A stretch of DNA of 64,000 nt from Glossina fuscipes (taxonomy: Eukaryota > Arthropoda > Insecta > Diptera > Glossinidae), in contig NW_023998434.1 in NCBI RefSeq assembly GCF_014805625.2, positions 710,576 through 774,575 of the forward strand. Direction: 5' to 3'. Within the stretch, counting starts at the first letter, position 1. Each line of letters begins with the position of its first letter. The notes below the pieces were generated by a model that saw only the letters and a list, made by a program, of their open reading frames with translations, had not been told where the DNA came from and ran no database searches. The position numbers and the translations under genes are program-made. Shown here piece after piece: positions 26,901-34,111 of this stretch.

Positions 26901-27082
26901 AAAATTAAATATACAACGCGGCGAAAAGTAGGCAATAATATATAAAAAAATATATTAAAATAAAAATCAATTGATAAGAGATAAACGTAGTTAAACTTAC
27001 CGCTTAAACTGATTTCCATGATAATGAACCATACACCTGCCAAATAATTGAACCACTGATAGAATTTTCGACGATCAATCAT
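713..27082 (-). CDS. beat-like: Beaten-path (Beat) family two-Ig-domain cell-surface protein, five coding exons
   Basis: Joined exons 27082-27001, 19756-19665, 19290-19180, 2419-2150 and 1168-713 give a 336-residue protein with consistent reading frame at all four junctions and GT..AG at every intron. Residues 1-28 are a signal peptide. Ig1 spans about 33-135, with Cys52 (LSCQYD), Trp66 (VRWYF) and Cys119 (GNYQCEVS). Ig2 spans about 140-256, with Cys166, Trp179 and Cys235. Asn176 (NVT) is the only glycosylation sequon I see. Residues 296-310 are hydrophobic. Known for the family: Beat proteins bind Sidestep-family Ig receptors and act in axon guidance, defasciculation and synaptic partner choice. 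Motifs such as EEFYRYVPKE and YQCEVSEDAP are diagnostic. From memory it most resembles Beat-II (reported partner Side-IV), but paralog assignment needs a search. Introns of 7.2 and 16.8 kb account for the gene's size. Confidence 0.95.
1169..2149 (-). other. Intron 4 of the beat-like gene (981 bp, phase 0)
   Basis: Donor GTAAGTAAAT at 2149, acceptor CTATTTCGTTAG ending at 1169. Unlike the others it has few homopolymer tracts. Small open frames inside it (for example 1629-1814 and 1912-2127 on the plus strand) match nothing I recognise and I regard them as chance. Confidence 0.9.
2150..2419 (-). CDS. beat-like: Beat-like gene, coding exon 4: end of Ig1 and start of Ig2
   Basis: Acceptor ACACATGCAG (AG at 2421-2420), donor AAA|GTAAGTAAAT at 2149. 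Exactly 90 codons in phase 0 (residues 96-185), beginning LTNSDATSVTLKGVTRELTG. Cys119 in NYQCEVSEDAPLFHTDIRSA closes Ig1. The linker HMQVIELPKDDPAMQVDKK leads into Ig2, whose Cys166 (FKAVCTIG) and Trp179 (VTWYINGRK) are present. Asn176 is an N-glycosylation sequon (NVT). The apparent ATG six bases upstream of the exon is intronic and overlaps the acceptor, so it is not a start. The frame continues from exon 3 GINVD without a break. Confidence 0.97.
2420..7659 (-). other. Intron 3 of the beat-like gene, 3' third
   Basis: Intron 3 as a whole runs 19179-2420 (16,760 bp), from donor GTAAGTCG to acceptor TACACATGCAG. This part is AT-rich with CA/GT repeats (5121-5160, 5492-5520), an AT repeat (6444-6469), A/T tracts, and a weak plus-strand exon-like block at 6072-6205. 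No convincing gene. Short open frames here are low-complexity. Confidence 0.85.
6444..6469. repeat. (AT)n microsatellite
   Basis: About 26 bases of AT repeat. Confidence 0.9.
7660..8330 (+). mobile_element. Jockey-clade non-LTR retrotransposon, decayed 3' end (reverse-transcriptase C-terminus)
   Basis: The plus strand reads CFKDLGIMLDSALKL near 7683-7727, matching the F-K-D-L-G-I-x-L-D-S motif after the RT thumb in Jockey-like ORF2. From 7855 a second frame reads QIDRVESA, stop, KNFLLFALRVLPGDAARILP, SYENKLNLTRLSSM. The same frame continues with DINVPGRSL (8059) and NYLMFSSFRFVCRLYN (8128-8175), as in the C-terminal region of such ORFs. Stops at 7879 and about 8083, plus a frameshift between 7727 and 7855, show that it is dead. 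The copy probably ends near the ATT/TTA-rich run at 8288-8330. It lies in intron 3, antisense to the beat-like gene. The family name within Jockey is unknown. Confidence 0.85.
9714..9741. repeat. (CT)n microsatellite
   Basis: 28 bases of pure CT repeat. The poly-Ser/Leu frames over it are artefacts. Confidence 0.95.
13906..13949. repeat. (AT)n microsatellite
   Basis: AT array with a single GAT interruption. Confidence 0.9.
14858..14957. other. Assembly gap of 100 N in an AT microsatellite
   Basis: Exactly 100 N, flanked on the left by TATATGTATAT and on the right by a long (AT)n. Such a round number usually marks a gap of unknown size. Open frames reported across it are meaningless. Confidence 0.97.
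14958..19179 (-). other. Intron 3 of the beat-like gene, 5' part
   Basis: Contains AT, CA (15211-15235) and GT (16007-16036) repeats, many T and A tracts (15798-15821, 18333-18358, 18750-18767), and a block of higher G+C with nested ATCG palindromes at 17960-18150. No exon with a family match seen. Confidence 0.85.
19180..19290 (-). CDS. beat-like: Beat-like gene, coding exon 3: core of Ig1
   Basis: Acceptor TCTTATCAG (AG at 19292-19291), donor GAT|GTAAGTCG at 19179. Exactly 37 codons, phase 0 at both ends: AALYSVRWYFGTEEFYRYVP followed by KESPPTLVFPVSGINVD (residues 59-95). Trp66 in VRWYF is the invariant Ig core tryptophan. EEFYRYVPKE and the closing GINVD are strongly conserved in Beat paralogs. 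The neighbouring frames on the same strand are interrupted or give unrelated Cys-rich peptides, so the frame is set by the family match and both splice junctions. Confidence 0.95.
19291..19664 (-). other. Intron 2 of the beat-like gene (374 bp, phase 0)
   Basis: A short intron between the two halves of the Ig1 coding sequence. Donor GTAGGT at 19664, acceptor TTTTCTTATCAG ending at 19291. T- and A-rich filler only. It includes pyrimidine tracts and a (T)12 tract near 19611-19622, with no other feature seen. Confidence 0.9.
19665..19756 (-). CDS. beat-like: Beat-like gene, coding exon 2: N-terminal half of Ig1
   Basis: The acceptor is a long T tract ending TTTGCAG (AG at 19758-19757) and the donor is CAG|GTAGGT at 19664. 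The 92 bases complete the split Ala codon and encode ADCLKDLKIFVPEAVIMG then NAATLSCQYDLEQ (residues 28-58). LKDLKIFVPEAV is the characteristic start of the mature Beat Ig1, and Cys52 in LSCQYD is its B-strand cysteine. The exit phase is 0. It is too short to stand out as an open reading frame and was found by reading the splice context and family motif. Confidence 0.93.
20404..20439. repeat. Two-step hairpin (inverted repeat)
   Basis: Outer arms CTGGAGA (20404-20410) and TCTCCAG (20433-20439) enclose inner arms GATTGCA (20414-20420) and TGCAATC (20422-20428) around a single T. It sits in a GC-richer island (20340-20640) in which both strands are open for more than 60 codons. Function unknown. 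Confidence 0.7.
22104..22190. repeat. (GAT)n trinucleotide microsatellite
   Basis: Imperfect run of GAT/GATAAT units on the plus strand. The methionine-rich open frame over it is an artefact. Confidence 0.9.
22325..22400. repeat. Degenerate AACC/CAAG tetranucleotide repeat
   Basis: Units such as CAAC, CAAG, CTAA, CCAA and CCAG in succession, strand-biased to A and C. A similar GAAC-type array is at the right end of the window (63948-63998). Confidence 0.8.
24011..24158 (+). repeat. Dispersed repeat family A, copy 1 (3' part)
   Basis: Starts with ACGGACAGCCGTACTTAAAT, followed by a diverged CGATT..GAATCT..TTCAAGAATACATCT core, and ends at GATGGGTATAAAA (24145-24157), the same terminus as the copy ending at 39663. 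Plus orientation, in intron 1 of the beat-like gene. Diverged and short. Confidence 0.65.
25515..26684 (+). mobile_element. Decayed mariner-family DNA transposon
   Basis: The right end reads CGGAAAGTCC then TTATGACTCAACCTAA (26659-26684). The left end keeps the inner part of the same inverted repeat, GACTTTCCGTTTT (25541-25553). Transposase pieces on the plus strand: an N-terminal helix-turn-helix in the frame 25774-26025 (PRQSTKAIAKKL, QSTVNRHLEKLG), GDEKWVTYD near 26059-26085, LDNARPP near 26314-26334, and YTPDLAPTHYHFF near 26400-26438. The three motifs correspond to those carrying the catalytic aspartates of mariner transposases. They lie in different frames with stops between, so no active enzyme is made. 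It lies in intron 1 of the beat-like gene, antisense to it. The exact left boundary is uncertain. Confidence 0.88.
27001..27082 (-). CDS. beat-like: Beat-like gene, coding exon 1: start codon and signal peptide
   Basis: ATG at 27082-27080 opens 27 codons plus one base, ending at donor GTAAGT (27000-26995), so the intron is phase 1. The peptide starts MIDRRKFYQWFNYLAGVWFI, has a basic n-region and a hydrophobic core up to EISLS, and the split codon 28 is Ala. A signal-peptidase site after S-L-S-A, just before Asp29-Cys30, is plausible. No other in-frame ATG is found between the upstream acceptor at 27132 and this ATG, and the mature Ig domain follows directly after splicing, so the start choice is good. 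Confidence 0.9.
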
Positions 27083-27131
27083 TTTGTTGGTTTGTTGTGG
27101 GTAGGAGAACCGTACAGCTTAAAGATGTAAT
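27083..27131 (-). other. 5' UTR part of the start-codon exon, preceded by a splice acceptor
   Basis: On the minus strand a pyrimidine-rich stretch ends in TTTTCAG (AG at 27133-27132), directly followed by a 49-base leader up to the ATG. The leader contains several ACAAA-like repeats before AATG. This implies that transcription starts further upstream (higher coordinate) and that a non-coding first exon exists. The acceptor could in principle be unused, with transcription starting locally, but I see no core promoter here. Confidence 0.6.
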
Positions 27132-28478
27132 CTGAAAAGATTAAAAAATATAAAACAATCACATGAGATTTATTTTATTATTGAGTTAAAAATAAAAACG
27201 CCTCAGAAGATTGGCAAATGTTTGTTTTGTTAAATTTTAATTAAAATATTTTTGTGGAAAATTTTGCTACTATTAAATGCTTGAAAAAAAAAAAAAAAAT
27301 TTTTTTTTCATAAATCAAAAAAATAAAAGACATAACAATGAAGTTGTGGATGATGGTTGTTTTCTTAACCTAAAAATAATTGTCACTCTCAACCGAACCA
27401 CATTCTGGACGATATATTATCAATATTTGTAATTGCAGTTCTATAACCATTCTTCTCTTTATTCGTACATGCACACACTGCGCAGGAAATGTTTAAATAT
27501 TTCCTTTTGTTTTACTGTTTAATTTTCAACTTTTCATAGACATTTAACCTAAATTTGTATTTGCCTGTCAACACTATATAAGGAAGGCTTGTGGTAACAG
27601 ATGTGAATTTATTTTCTATTGTTCTTCATAGACCATTATACGCGGCTGGATGTAGAAAGCGCGATGTTAAAGCGCGAGAGATTTATATTAAATAAGTAAA
27701 TCTGTGAAAAATACAGTTTGAATATTTGCGAATGTTTTCGTAGTGATTTTTAAAGCGAAATGAAATATAATTTCTTGCACTAGACTTTCTTTCTTCTTAA
27801 TGTTACGCTCAATTTTTCAATTAGTTAAATTAAATCTTTTTATCCTTTAAGGGGAAACGAAAAAGTTATGGTTATTTTTTTCATTCACCAATTGCTGCTG
27901 CTTACAAAGTAAAACGTTATTTATTATTTTGCCTTTTTTACAGTTAAAAAAACAAAATAAAAAAAAAATAAAAAAGAAAGTATTTTTCACACATGAGTGC
28001 ACTGCTGAGCGTATGAGTACCAACAACAAAATTGCACACAACCAGGCGTATACGCAAAAACAAAAAAAAATTCCAATTAAATTGTAACGCTGTCCACTGA
28101 TTTATTAACAGACGTAATTTATTGCATAAAAAAAAAAAAACGCAAAAATAAAAAAAAATCGTAAGACTGGAAAGAGCAGCAACGCAATCTCGCGCAACAA
28201 ACTTAAAAGCTATAACCTTTAGATTTAACAATTAATTAATGAAATTTTATTTTAAGCTGTGATAAAATTTAAAAAGGAATTTTAATTTACTTCCATTTCG
28301 TTGTCACATTGTCAATCATAGACAATGAAGTCAATAGCTTTTATATATAAGGATAGTAGACATTCTTGCTGTAGTGTCGTCATTGGTTCGTTTGTAAACA
28401 ATATTTCATCCATACACGGGAACATGAAATCGATCTAGTCTCCTTTTCTTTCTCTTTCTCTCTTTCTCTCTTTCCCTC

Positions 28479-28509
<31 letters not shown>

Positions 28510-28860
28510 CTATGTGCAATATAAACATTTCAGTCATATGTGCTGTACATGTTTTATTTCATAATTCGTTATAATACACATATACACAATTAACATGTGT
28601 AGCAGATATCTATGCTTTACTGGTATAGAGATGCAAGTCATTTATATGAAATGCGAGTACACGTATTTTTATATGTTTATTTCCACAGCCATGGACAACA
28701 AAATGGCACATACTTCAAACTGTAAAAAAAGTAATAAGAAAGATTTAAAAAAAGATTCATAAAAAAATACTGAAAATTTATGAAATTGTACAACACTCGT
28801 GATATAAATGTGTATTAATGCATGCAAAACCCAGGCCCACTGCAGATAAACCCACCGTTT
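27132..28860. other. Upstream of the start exon: probable 5' intron or flank
   Basis: AT-rich with A and T tracts (27284-27309, 27950-27975, 28128-28140) and a CT-rich microsatellite at 28441-28512. No coding or promoter signal that I would defend. If the 27131 acceptor is used, this is intron. Confidence 0.5.
28441..28512. repeat. CT/TTTC-rich microsatellite
   Basis: About 70 bases of nearly pure C and T, with a central (CT) run at about 28477-28498. Confidence 0.9.
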
Positions 28861-28945
28861 ATCTTAACGATCGATTCAGAATCACTTCCCAAACGCTATT
28901 GAACGCGATTGTGATCGGACCACCTTTCCGACCACATCGTATATA
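28861..28945 (-). repeat. Dispersed repeat family B, copy 1
   Basis: Read on the minus strand it gives GGTGGTCCGATCACAATCGC, ATAGCGTTTGGGAAGTGATT and CTGAATCGATC. These words correspond to AAGTGGTCCGATCGGAAC, CATAGCGTTTGTCC and CTGAATCGATTGG on the plus strand at 57690-57853, with part of the interior missing. Confidence 0.55.
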
Positions 28946-29040
28946 ACAATTTATTTTGAAAAGGCATTATATGATATATAGAATGGCATGTAGTGGTTGT
29001 GTCCCACTATAGTGGGTTCATTTGTATTTATTTTAAAATG

Positions 29041-29320
29041 CAAACAAGTAAGAATGTTATACTCCGTGAGAGATGAATCTCGGATACCCACTGCTATGCG
29101 TTTCGCTTTCTGCTCTCCAAATTTGAAATCGATATCTTAATCTTTGCAAGACTGCCAACAATGACGACCGCACAGACGGAAAGAATTGGCTTAATCAATT
29201 TAGAATTTCACGCTGATCAAGGACATATATACTTTATAGGGTCTCTCTGAAACTTCCTTTTGGATGGATTTATATAAACTATGAAAAAAACAAAAAATCT
29301 TTCAGTGATGGGTTTAACAA
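29041..29320 (+). repeat. Dispersed repeat family A, copy 2
   Basis: GAATTTCACGCTGATCAAG at 29203-29221 is identical to 39551-39569. It is followed by CATATATACTTTATAGGGTC, TCTGAAACTTCCTTTTGG and a GTGATGGGTTTAA tail. The upstream part (29041-29180) includes GTTATACTCCGTGAGAGATG and a CAGACGGA word. Plus orientation. Confidence 0.7.
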
Positions 29321-30281
29321 GGGAAAAAATTGATATGAGGAATGAAAAAAATAGGACAACAAAAGCGACAGTCTAACGGCAAAATATCTGATGAAATATT
29401 TTGCGCATAGAATCTCTAAACAATGTTGCCCCGAGTAAAAATTAAATTCTTTTAGAGTGTGATTAAAAGATGTTTATTAGATTTTTGTTTTTAAAAATAT
29501 GCTCTATTTATATATATATATATATATATATGTTTCCATGCCTGTACATGTTGACTTGTTTCCTTTTTAATTATCTGCATGTTTGATGTTTTCTTAATTG
29601 GGTAACTATATCACTTCAAGCGTTTGCTCATTTATCGGCTATTGTTAAAAAATATACTGCAAATCTGTCTGAATATGACATCCTGTCTGTGTAGTTGGCT
29701 ATCGGCCACTACAACAAATGGATTAGTGCATTCTTTTCGTCATTCCGTTTATAACATTTCAAGGTAAGCTACATAAATTTTTGCATTTAATGAATATTAC
29801 AAGTATTATACAGTTATTATTAGTGTTAAATTAAGGGCATACTTTTATTATAACCCATTGTTGATTGACGCTGATATATTGTAGTACTTTTCTAAAGCAA
29901 AATATCCAAGATATGCGACAGTGGATGCAGTACAAAATTTTTCGTCGAGTTGCTTAGCTTTGAAGAATTGTACGAAATCAATAAATTATCATATTATTCT
30001 TAGGTTTCCGCATTCGTTTAGTTCTAAGCGCTCTGTTTTCTTCTTTCAAGAGGAGGTGAACGTCACTTTAAAGTTCAATTATTCGAATGTAAGGTTAAAG
30101 GCATTATAAGGTTAGTAAGCAAACATTATCGGGCTATAATCCTTGGTTAGATGGCAGACTTTGTTAATGTCAGTGCATTACCTCAAGCAGTGATATTTGC
30201 CAGCAAGTCTGATTTTTCCTCTTCTTTCTTTTCTCTTTTACTGCTCTACCTATTCTCACCCCCCACCCCTCTACGGAGAAG

Positions 30282-30377
30282 CTTTACTAACCACCAATGG
30301 GTCTATACGTATAGCGGACATCGTAGAATCTTTACTAAACATCAATGTGACCACATCTATAGCGAATATCGTTTAAG
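30282..30377 (+). repeat. Two tandem 48-bp units, in frame
   Basis: Unit 1 (30282-30329) and unit 2 (30330-30377) both begin CTTTACTAA and share ATAGCG..AT..ATCGT. By eye 35 of 48 positions are identical. The length is a multiple of three, and the plus-strand frame gives related peptides FTNHQWVYTYSGHR and FTKHQCDHIYSEYR within a 79-codon open frame (30151-30390). Origin unknown: it could be a repeat-element fragment or a coding relic. Confidence 0.65.
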
Positions 30378-30966
30378 TGATTGTTCGTAAAAGAAAACAA
30401 AAGAAAAGCGGAAAGGGTATAAAAGAATGCCGCACATCTATCAAAAAGTTTAAATGGTCCTGTATATCGATTCGTTTGACTTCTTATATTAATATAATAC
30501 ACAATTCTTTGTTAATATTTTTTTATTTTTTTTTTTCTTAAAAACTGCCAACCATCTGTTGACCTGTCTGATGTAATAGTTTTTTAATGCATGCTTTATA
30601 CCTGATTGACATCCGGAAAATCACCAATCACCCGCATTTATTATTCTGATTTATTTTAATTATCATTTTCATCAATTATATTAAAATCAGTTTTTGCATT
30701 AGATTTATTTTCAATTTTTGTTTTATATTCACATCATTATTTCTGATATATAAAGCTATCTATCGTTCTAACATGAAGTTATTTAACGGAATATTTTATC
30801 AGCATAATATAATTGAAGTTTGCTTCTATTACACATTTACTTTTACTGTTTAAATGTCACGACATAACATGTTAGTTTATTTAAATAATTTTGAGAGTAA
30901 ATTAAACAACAAAAATTAAAATGTAAATCGTAGATAAAATACAAGAGAAATTGTTCAAAAAACATT

Positions 30967-31222
30967 TTATTCATTATATTCGATGATATCATGTCTGCGA
31001 AAATGAAAAATATTGTGCAGTTTATTGTCGATATGAAATTGGGAGTAAAAATTCAGAGCCATATCAGCAGTGCTTCCCTCCTTCGAAAAACGGTAGTGGA
31101 ATTTTAGTTTCGGAGAAGTATCATAGAGTATTTGGCAAATCATGGACTGATCGAGCAAAAAATCGTCCGGGAAAGCAAATGAGGGAAAATGTTTGTGAAA
31201 GGGCATTTTTATCGCGTTGCGT
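30967..31222 (-). other. Candidate terminal exon of an unidentified minus-strand transcript
   Basis: Minus strand: acceptor TTCTCCATTAGTTTGCAG (AG at 31224-31223), then an open frame of about 85 codons including MPFHKHFPSFAFPDDFLLDQ and MICQILYDTSPKLKFHYRF, and stop TAA at 30969-30967. The hexamer AATAAA overlaps the stop. Composition is less A/T-monotonous than the surroundings. I recognise no family. It could be a real last exon, an alternative exon of the beat-like locus, or chance. Confidence 0.3.
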
Positions 31223-32212
31223 CTGCAAACTAATGGAGAAAAATATTAATAAATTTTTTTGCGGTAAAAAGTCAAATCTGGAGTTTATATGAAAGAAAAT
31301 GAGCTTAGGGATATTCGGATCCGACTTCGCGACTCCTAGAACCATCATGGGCTAAAGAAGATCATTAGGTAAGGCAGGGTAGAGATTAGCCTGGGGCTGA
31401 AAATGTGTTCGTACGTTAGGCTGGGTTTCATCCGTCCGTCTGTTCGTGTCAGGGCGCTATTCTTTTCTAAGGAATTCTCTGAGGAGTGTCAGTGAGACAA
31501 AATTTAGAATTTCACCACATCTTCCGAACTAGGTAGCTCAGCTAAAGCACGTACGACAGTCTCAACAGCGTTTGACCTTCCTTAAGCGACTCTGAACAAT
31601 GGACAGCTAAGCTAACTCAAAAAATATTCATTAATTTTTCCATTTGAATTTTTTGCAATATTGTTTTAATCGTAACATTTTGCATTATTAAACGATTAAA
31701 AATTGAGCCTTTTCTTTAAAACACTTGCACCCGATGTGATTCTCCAGATATAGTAATGTGGGTTTAATAATTTGTTTTACATTCAAATTTGAGCCACTTA
31801 CAGTTTGAGAGTCGTCTCGGCGACCCTTGAAGTGAATATATCTCCCGAGAATGTCTGCGGGTGTTCCATTTTTTAATATTTTTCAAAAGCGATTTTGTTT
31901 TTTAAATGCTTGACCTGTTGGATTACTATTTTTCCACTACCTTATCTTTCACCCAAAGGAATTTCTAATAAGGATACGAATAGATTAATATTCGTAACAG
32001 AAAATTAAAAAAACAGTTTTTGACAAAAAAAACATTAACTATATAATCTTCTAAACTAGAGCGATAATTTCAAGTTATCCCCATCCGTACGTACTTCGTT
32101 TCGATGCATGCCTTTTTGAATGCAATGTCAATATCTATATACATATATATGCATGCAATTGTCGGTATTCCATAACGCATTAAAACTACATTAATCACAT
32201 GACATATTCAAC

Positions 32213-32237
32213 CTGTGATATTATGTTAATATCACAG
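32213..32237. repeat. Perfect 11-bp stem hairpin
   Basis: CTGTGATATTA, TGT, TAATATCACAG: a perfect inverted repeat with a three-base loop, followed by A tracts. Confidence 0.85.
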
Positions 32238-32381
32238 ATTTAATAAAAAAAAAAAGAAGAAAAAAATGTTTAAATGGAAGGGAACAAAATAAAGACACAG
32301 TTTAGAAATGAATTTATGATGAAAAAAAGATGAAAGGAAACCAAACTTACATAAAAATGCAATTCAAAAGAATTGAGGTCA

Positions 32382-32400
32382 TTAAGGGGTAACCCCTTAA
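32382..32400. repeat. Perfect 9-bp inverted repeat around one base
   Basis: TTAAGGGGT, A, ACCCCTTAA. It lies 145 bp from the preceding hairpin; whether the two are related is unknown. Confidence 0.85.
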
Positions 32401-34075
32401 GCTATCGTTCATACATTTTTCACATCGACATCCACGCATACAAACACATGCACGACCGCGTACAACCATATTATATACAATCTAGAAATCTAAAGTTTTT
32501 TAGCAAATATTTAAACTGAAAAGAAAACCTATGAATTGTAAAAGTGACAAATAGTTAACTCTGTGCTTAGATATTAATCTAAAAGAGAATTTTATGCACT
32601 GCAAACGCAATTACAAAATGATAGCGATTTAAAATAAAATGTACATACATAAAAGCAATTCGTTGAGTAATTGAAGTTCAACCGTATGCTTTGTTGAGAA
32701 GCAGAGCAAATATGAGAGCGTCAATGAAAAGAAAGAACTATGCTTTAAGTCAAAAATCCATAGATATTACTAAAGAATTCCTCCACATTATATCCAATCA
32801 ATAAGCTGTATATATACATATATATATATCTTTACATACGCACGTACCTATTAGTTCAAGCAAGTACTATAAAAAGATAAATGTATATATAATATAAATG
32901 TATATAAGTACTGGAATTGTTCCCCGGCCTGGTTAACAGAAGAGATTTTATGGCCTTAACAGTTGAAGCTTTCAGATTAACATTTTTTCCGCACATTTTT
33001 CTGCTGGGGACTTTTTTTGAAAAGGGCGAGGATTGGAAAGGAGTTAAGATTCATCGATACCTACATCCGCTAGGCGTCTAAATTGTTAATTAATTAATTG
33101 ACTGATAGCAAGTAGTAGCAAAGCTTATCCGGATAGTTAAAAAATCTTATAGTCGTAAAATAAACAAGAAGAAGATTATTTACGTCCGAGCAAAAATCTT
33201 TGATAAACAAACAAATTAATCTATTCAAGCGTCCTGTTCGCTTCTCAACCAGTCTCTGTGAATATTTCCACAGGTACTACCCTACGGCGCCTAGGGTAAG
33301 TTACATTTTTTGTAAGCGTTTCATGGCCATTTAACGAATTTTGAAAGGTCCTCACTTGCTAACGAAGAATAGTTAACCATGATATTTTTGTAGCATACGG
33401 AGTTTAGAATAAAAAAAATATTTAAAAAAAATATGTACCTTAAGGGTAAATGTCAACCTTCAATGCAAAACCTATTTGCAGCTTCAGTTTTTCTATCTCA
33501 CGTTCAAATCTTATCTTTTAGGACATATGGGATCGGAGGTTAGGTTTCTTTTTCTCTTCTTTCTCTTAGCATGGGCGTCAAAGACTCTCCGGGGCAAACT
33601 TCCGCTTCGGCCTGGCAGACGGAAGGGTAATTTTGGGACCTTTTTAGTAGTGTAGTGACTAGGAGAATTCGCGGGGACCGGTGTTTGCTCGGTGGGTAAT
33701 AGCATTGAAATCGCTTGCTTGGGCTATATAGAAAGACGGAAGCTTTAAATGCGTTCACAGTTTTTTAAAATAGGGAACAAGTCGGTAGAACCTATCTTCC
33801 TTTCCATATAATCACCTAATATACCCAACGACATTTATAAATTCTACTCGTAGGCCAATTAGTTCATGACGAGAAGCATTGTCTGAAAACAATTTCTAGC
33901 TTATAATTTTTTAATATTCATAGCATATATATATGTTTACTTGATTAGTGATTGGTATTCAAAATTCGAACCTTACTGTAAATGTAAAATTCTTAATTGT
34001 TTATTTTTGGAGCCGCACTTTACCAAATACAAAAACTCCGACAAGAGACAAGTATAGCCCATATATTTATATATG

Positions 34076-34111
<36 letters not shown>

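Larger units (their letters stand above)
19757..27000 (-). other. Intron 1 of the beat-like gene (7,244 bp, phase 1)
   Basis: Bounded by GTAAGT at 27000 and TTTTGCAG ending at 19757. It holds a decayed mariner (about 25.5-26.7 kb), a dispersed repeat copy (about 24.0-24.16 kb), GAT, AACC and CT microsatellites (22.1-22.7 kb), a GC-richer block with a hairpin at 20.34-20.64 kb, and many T and A tracts. Around 25011-25060 there is a cluster of ATCGAT/TATCG-type words. I see no further beat coding exon in it. Confidence 0.9.

Noticed and set aside
26888..27000. Continuation of the exon 1 frame past 27001
   Set aside because: Reads through the GTAAGT donor into intron. The Beat Ig1 start is reached only by splicing to 19756.
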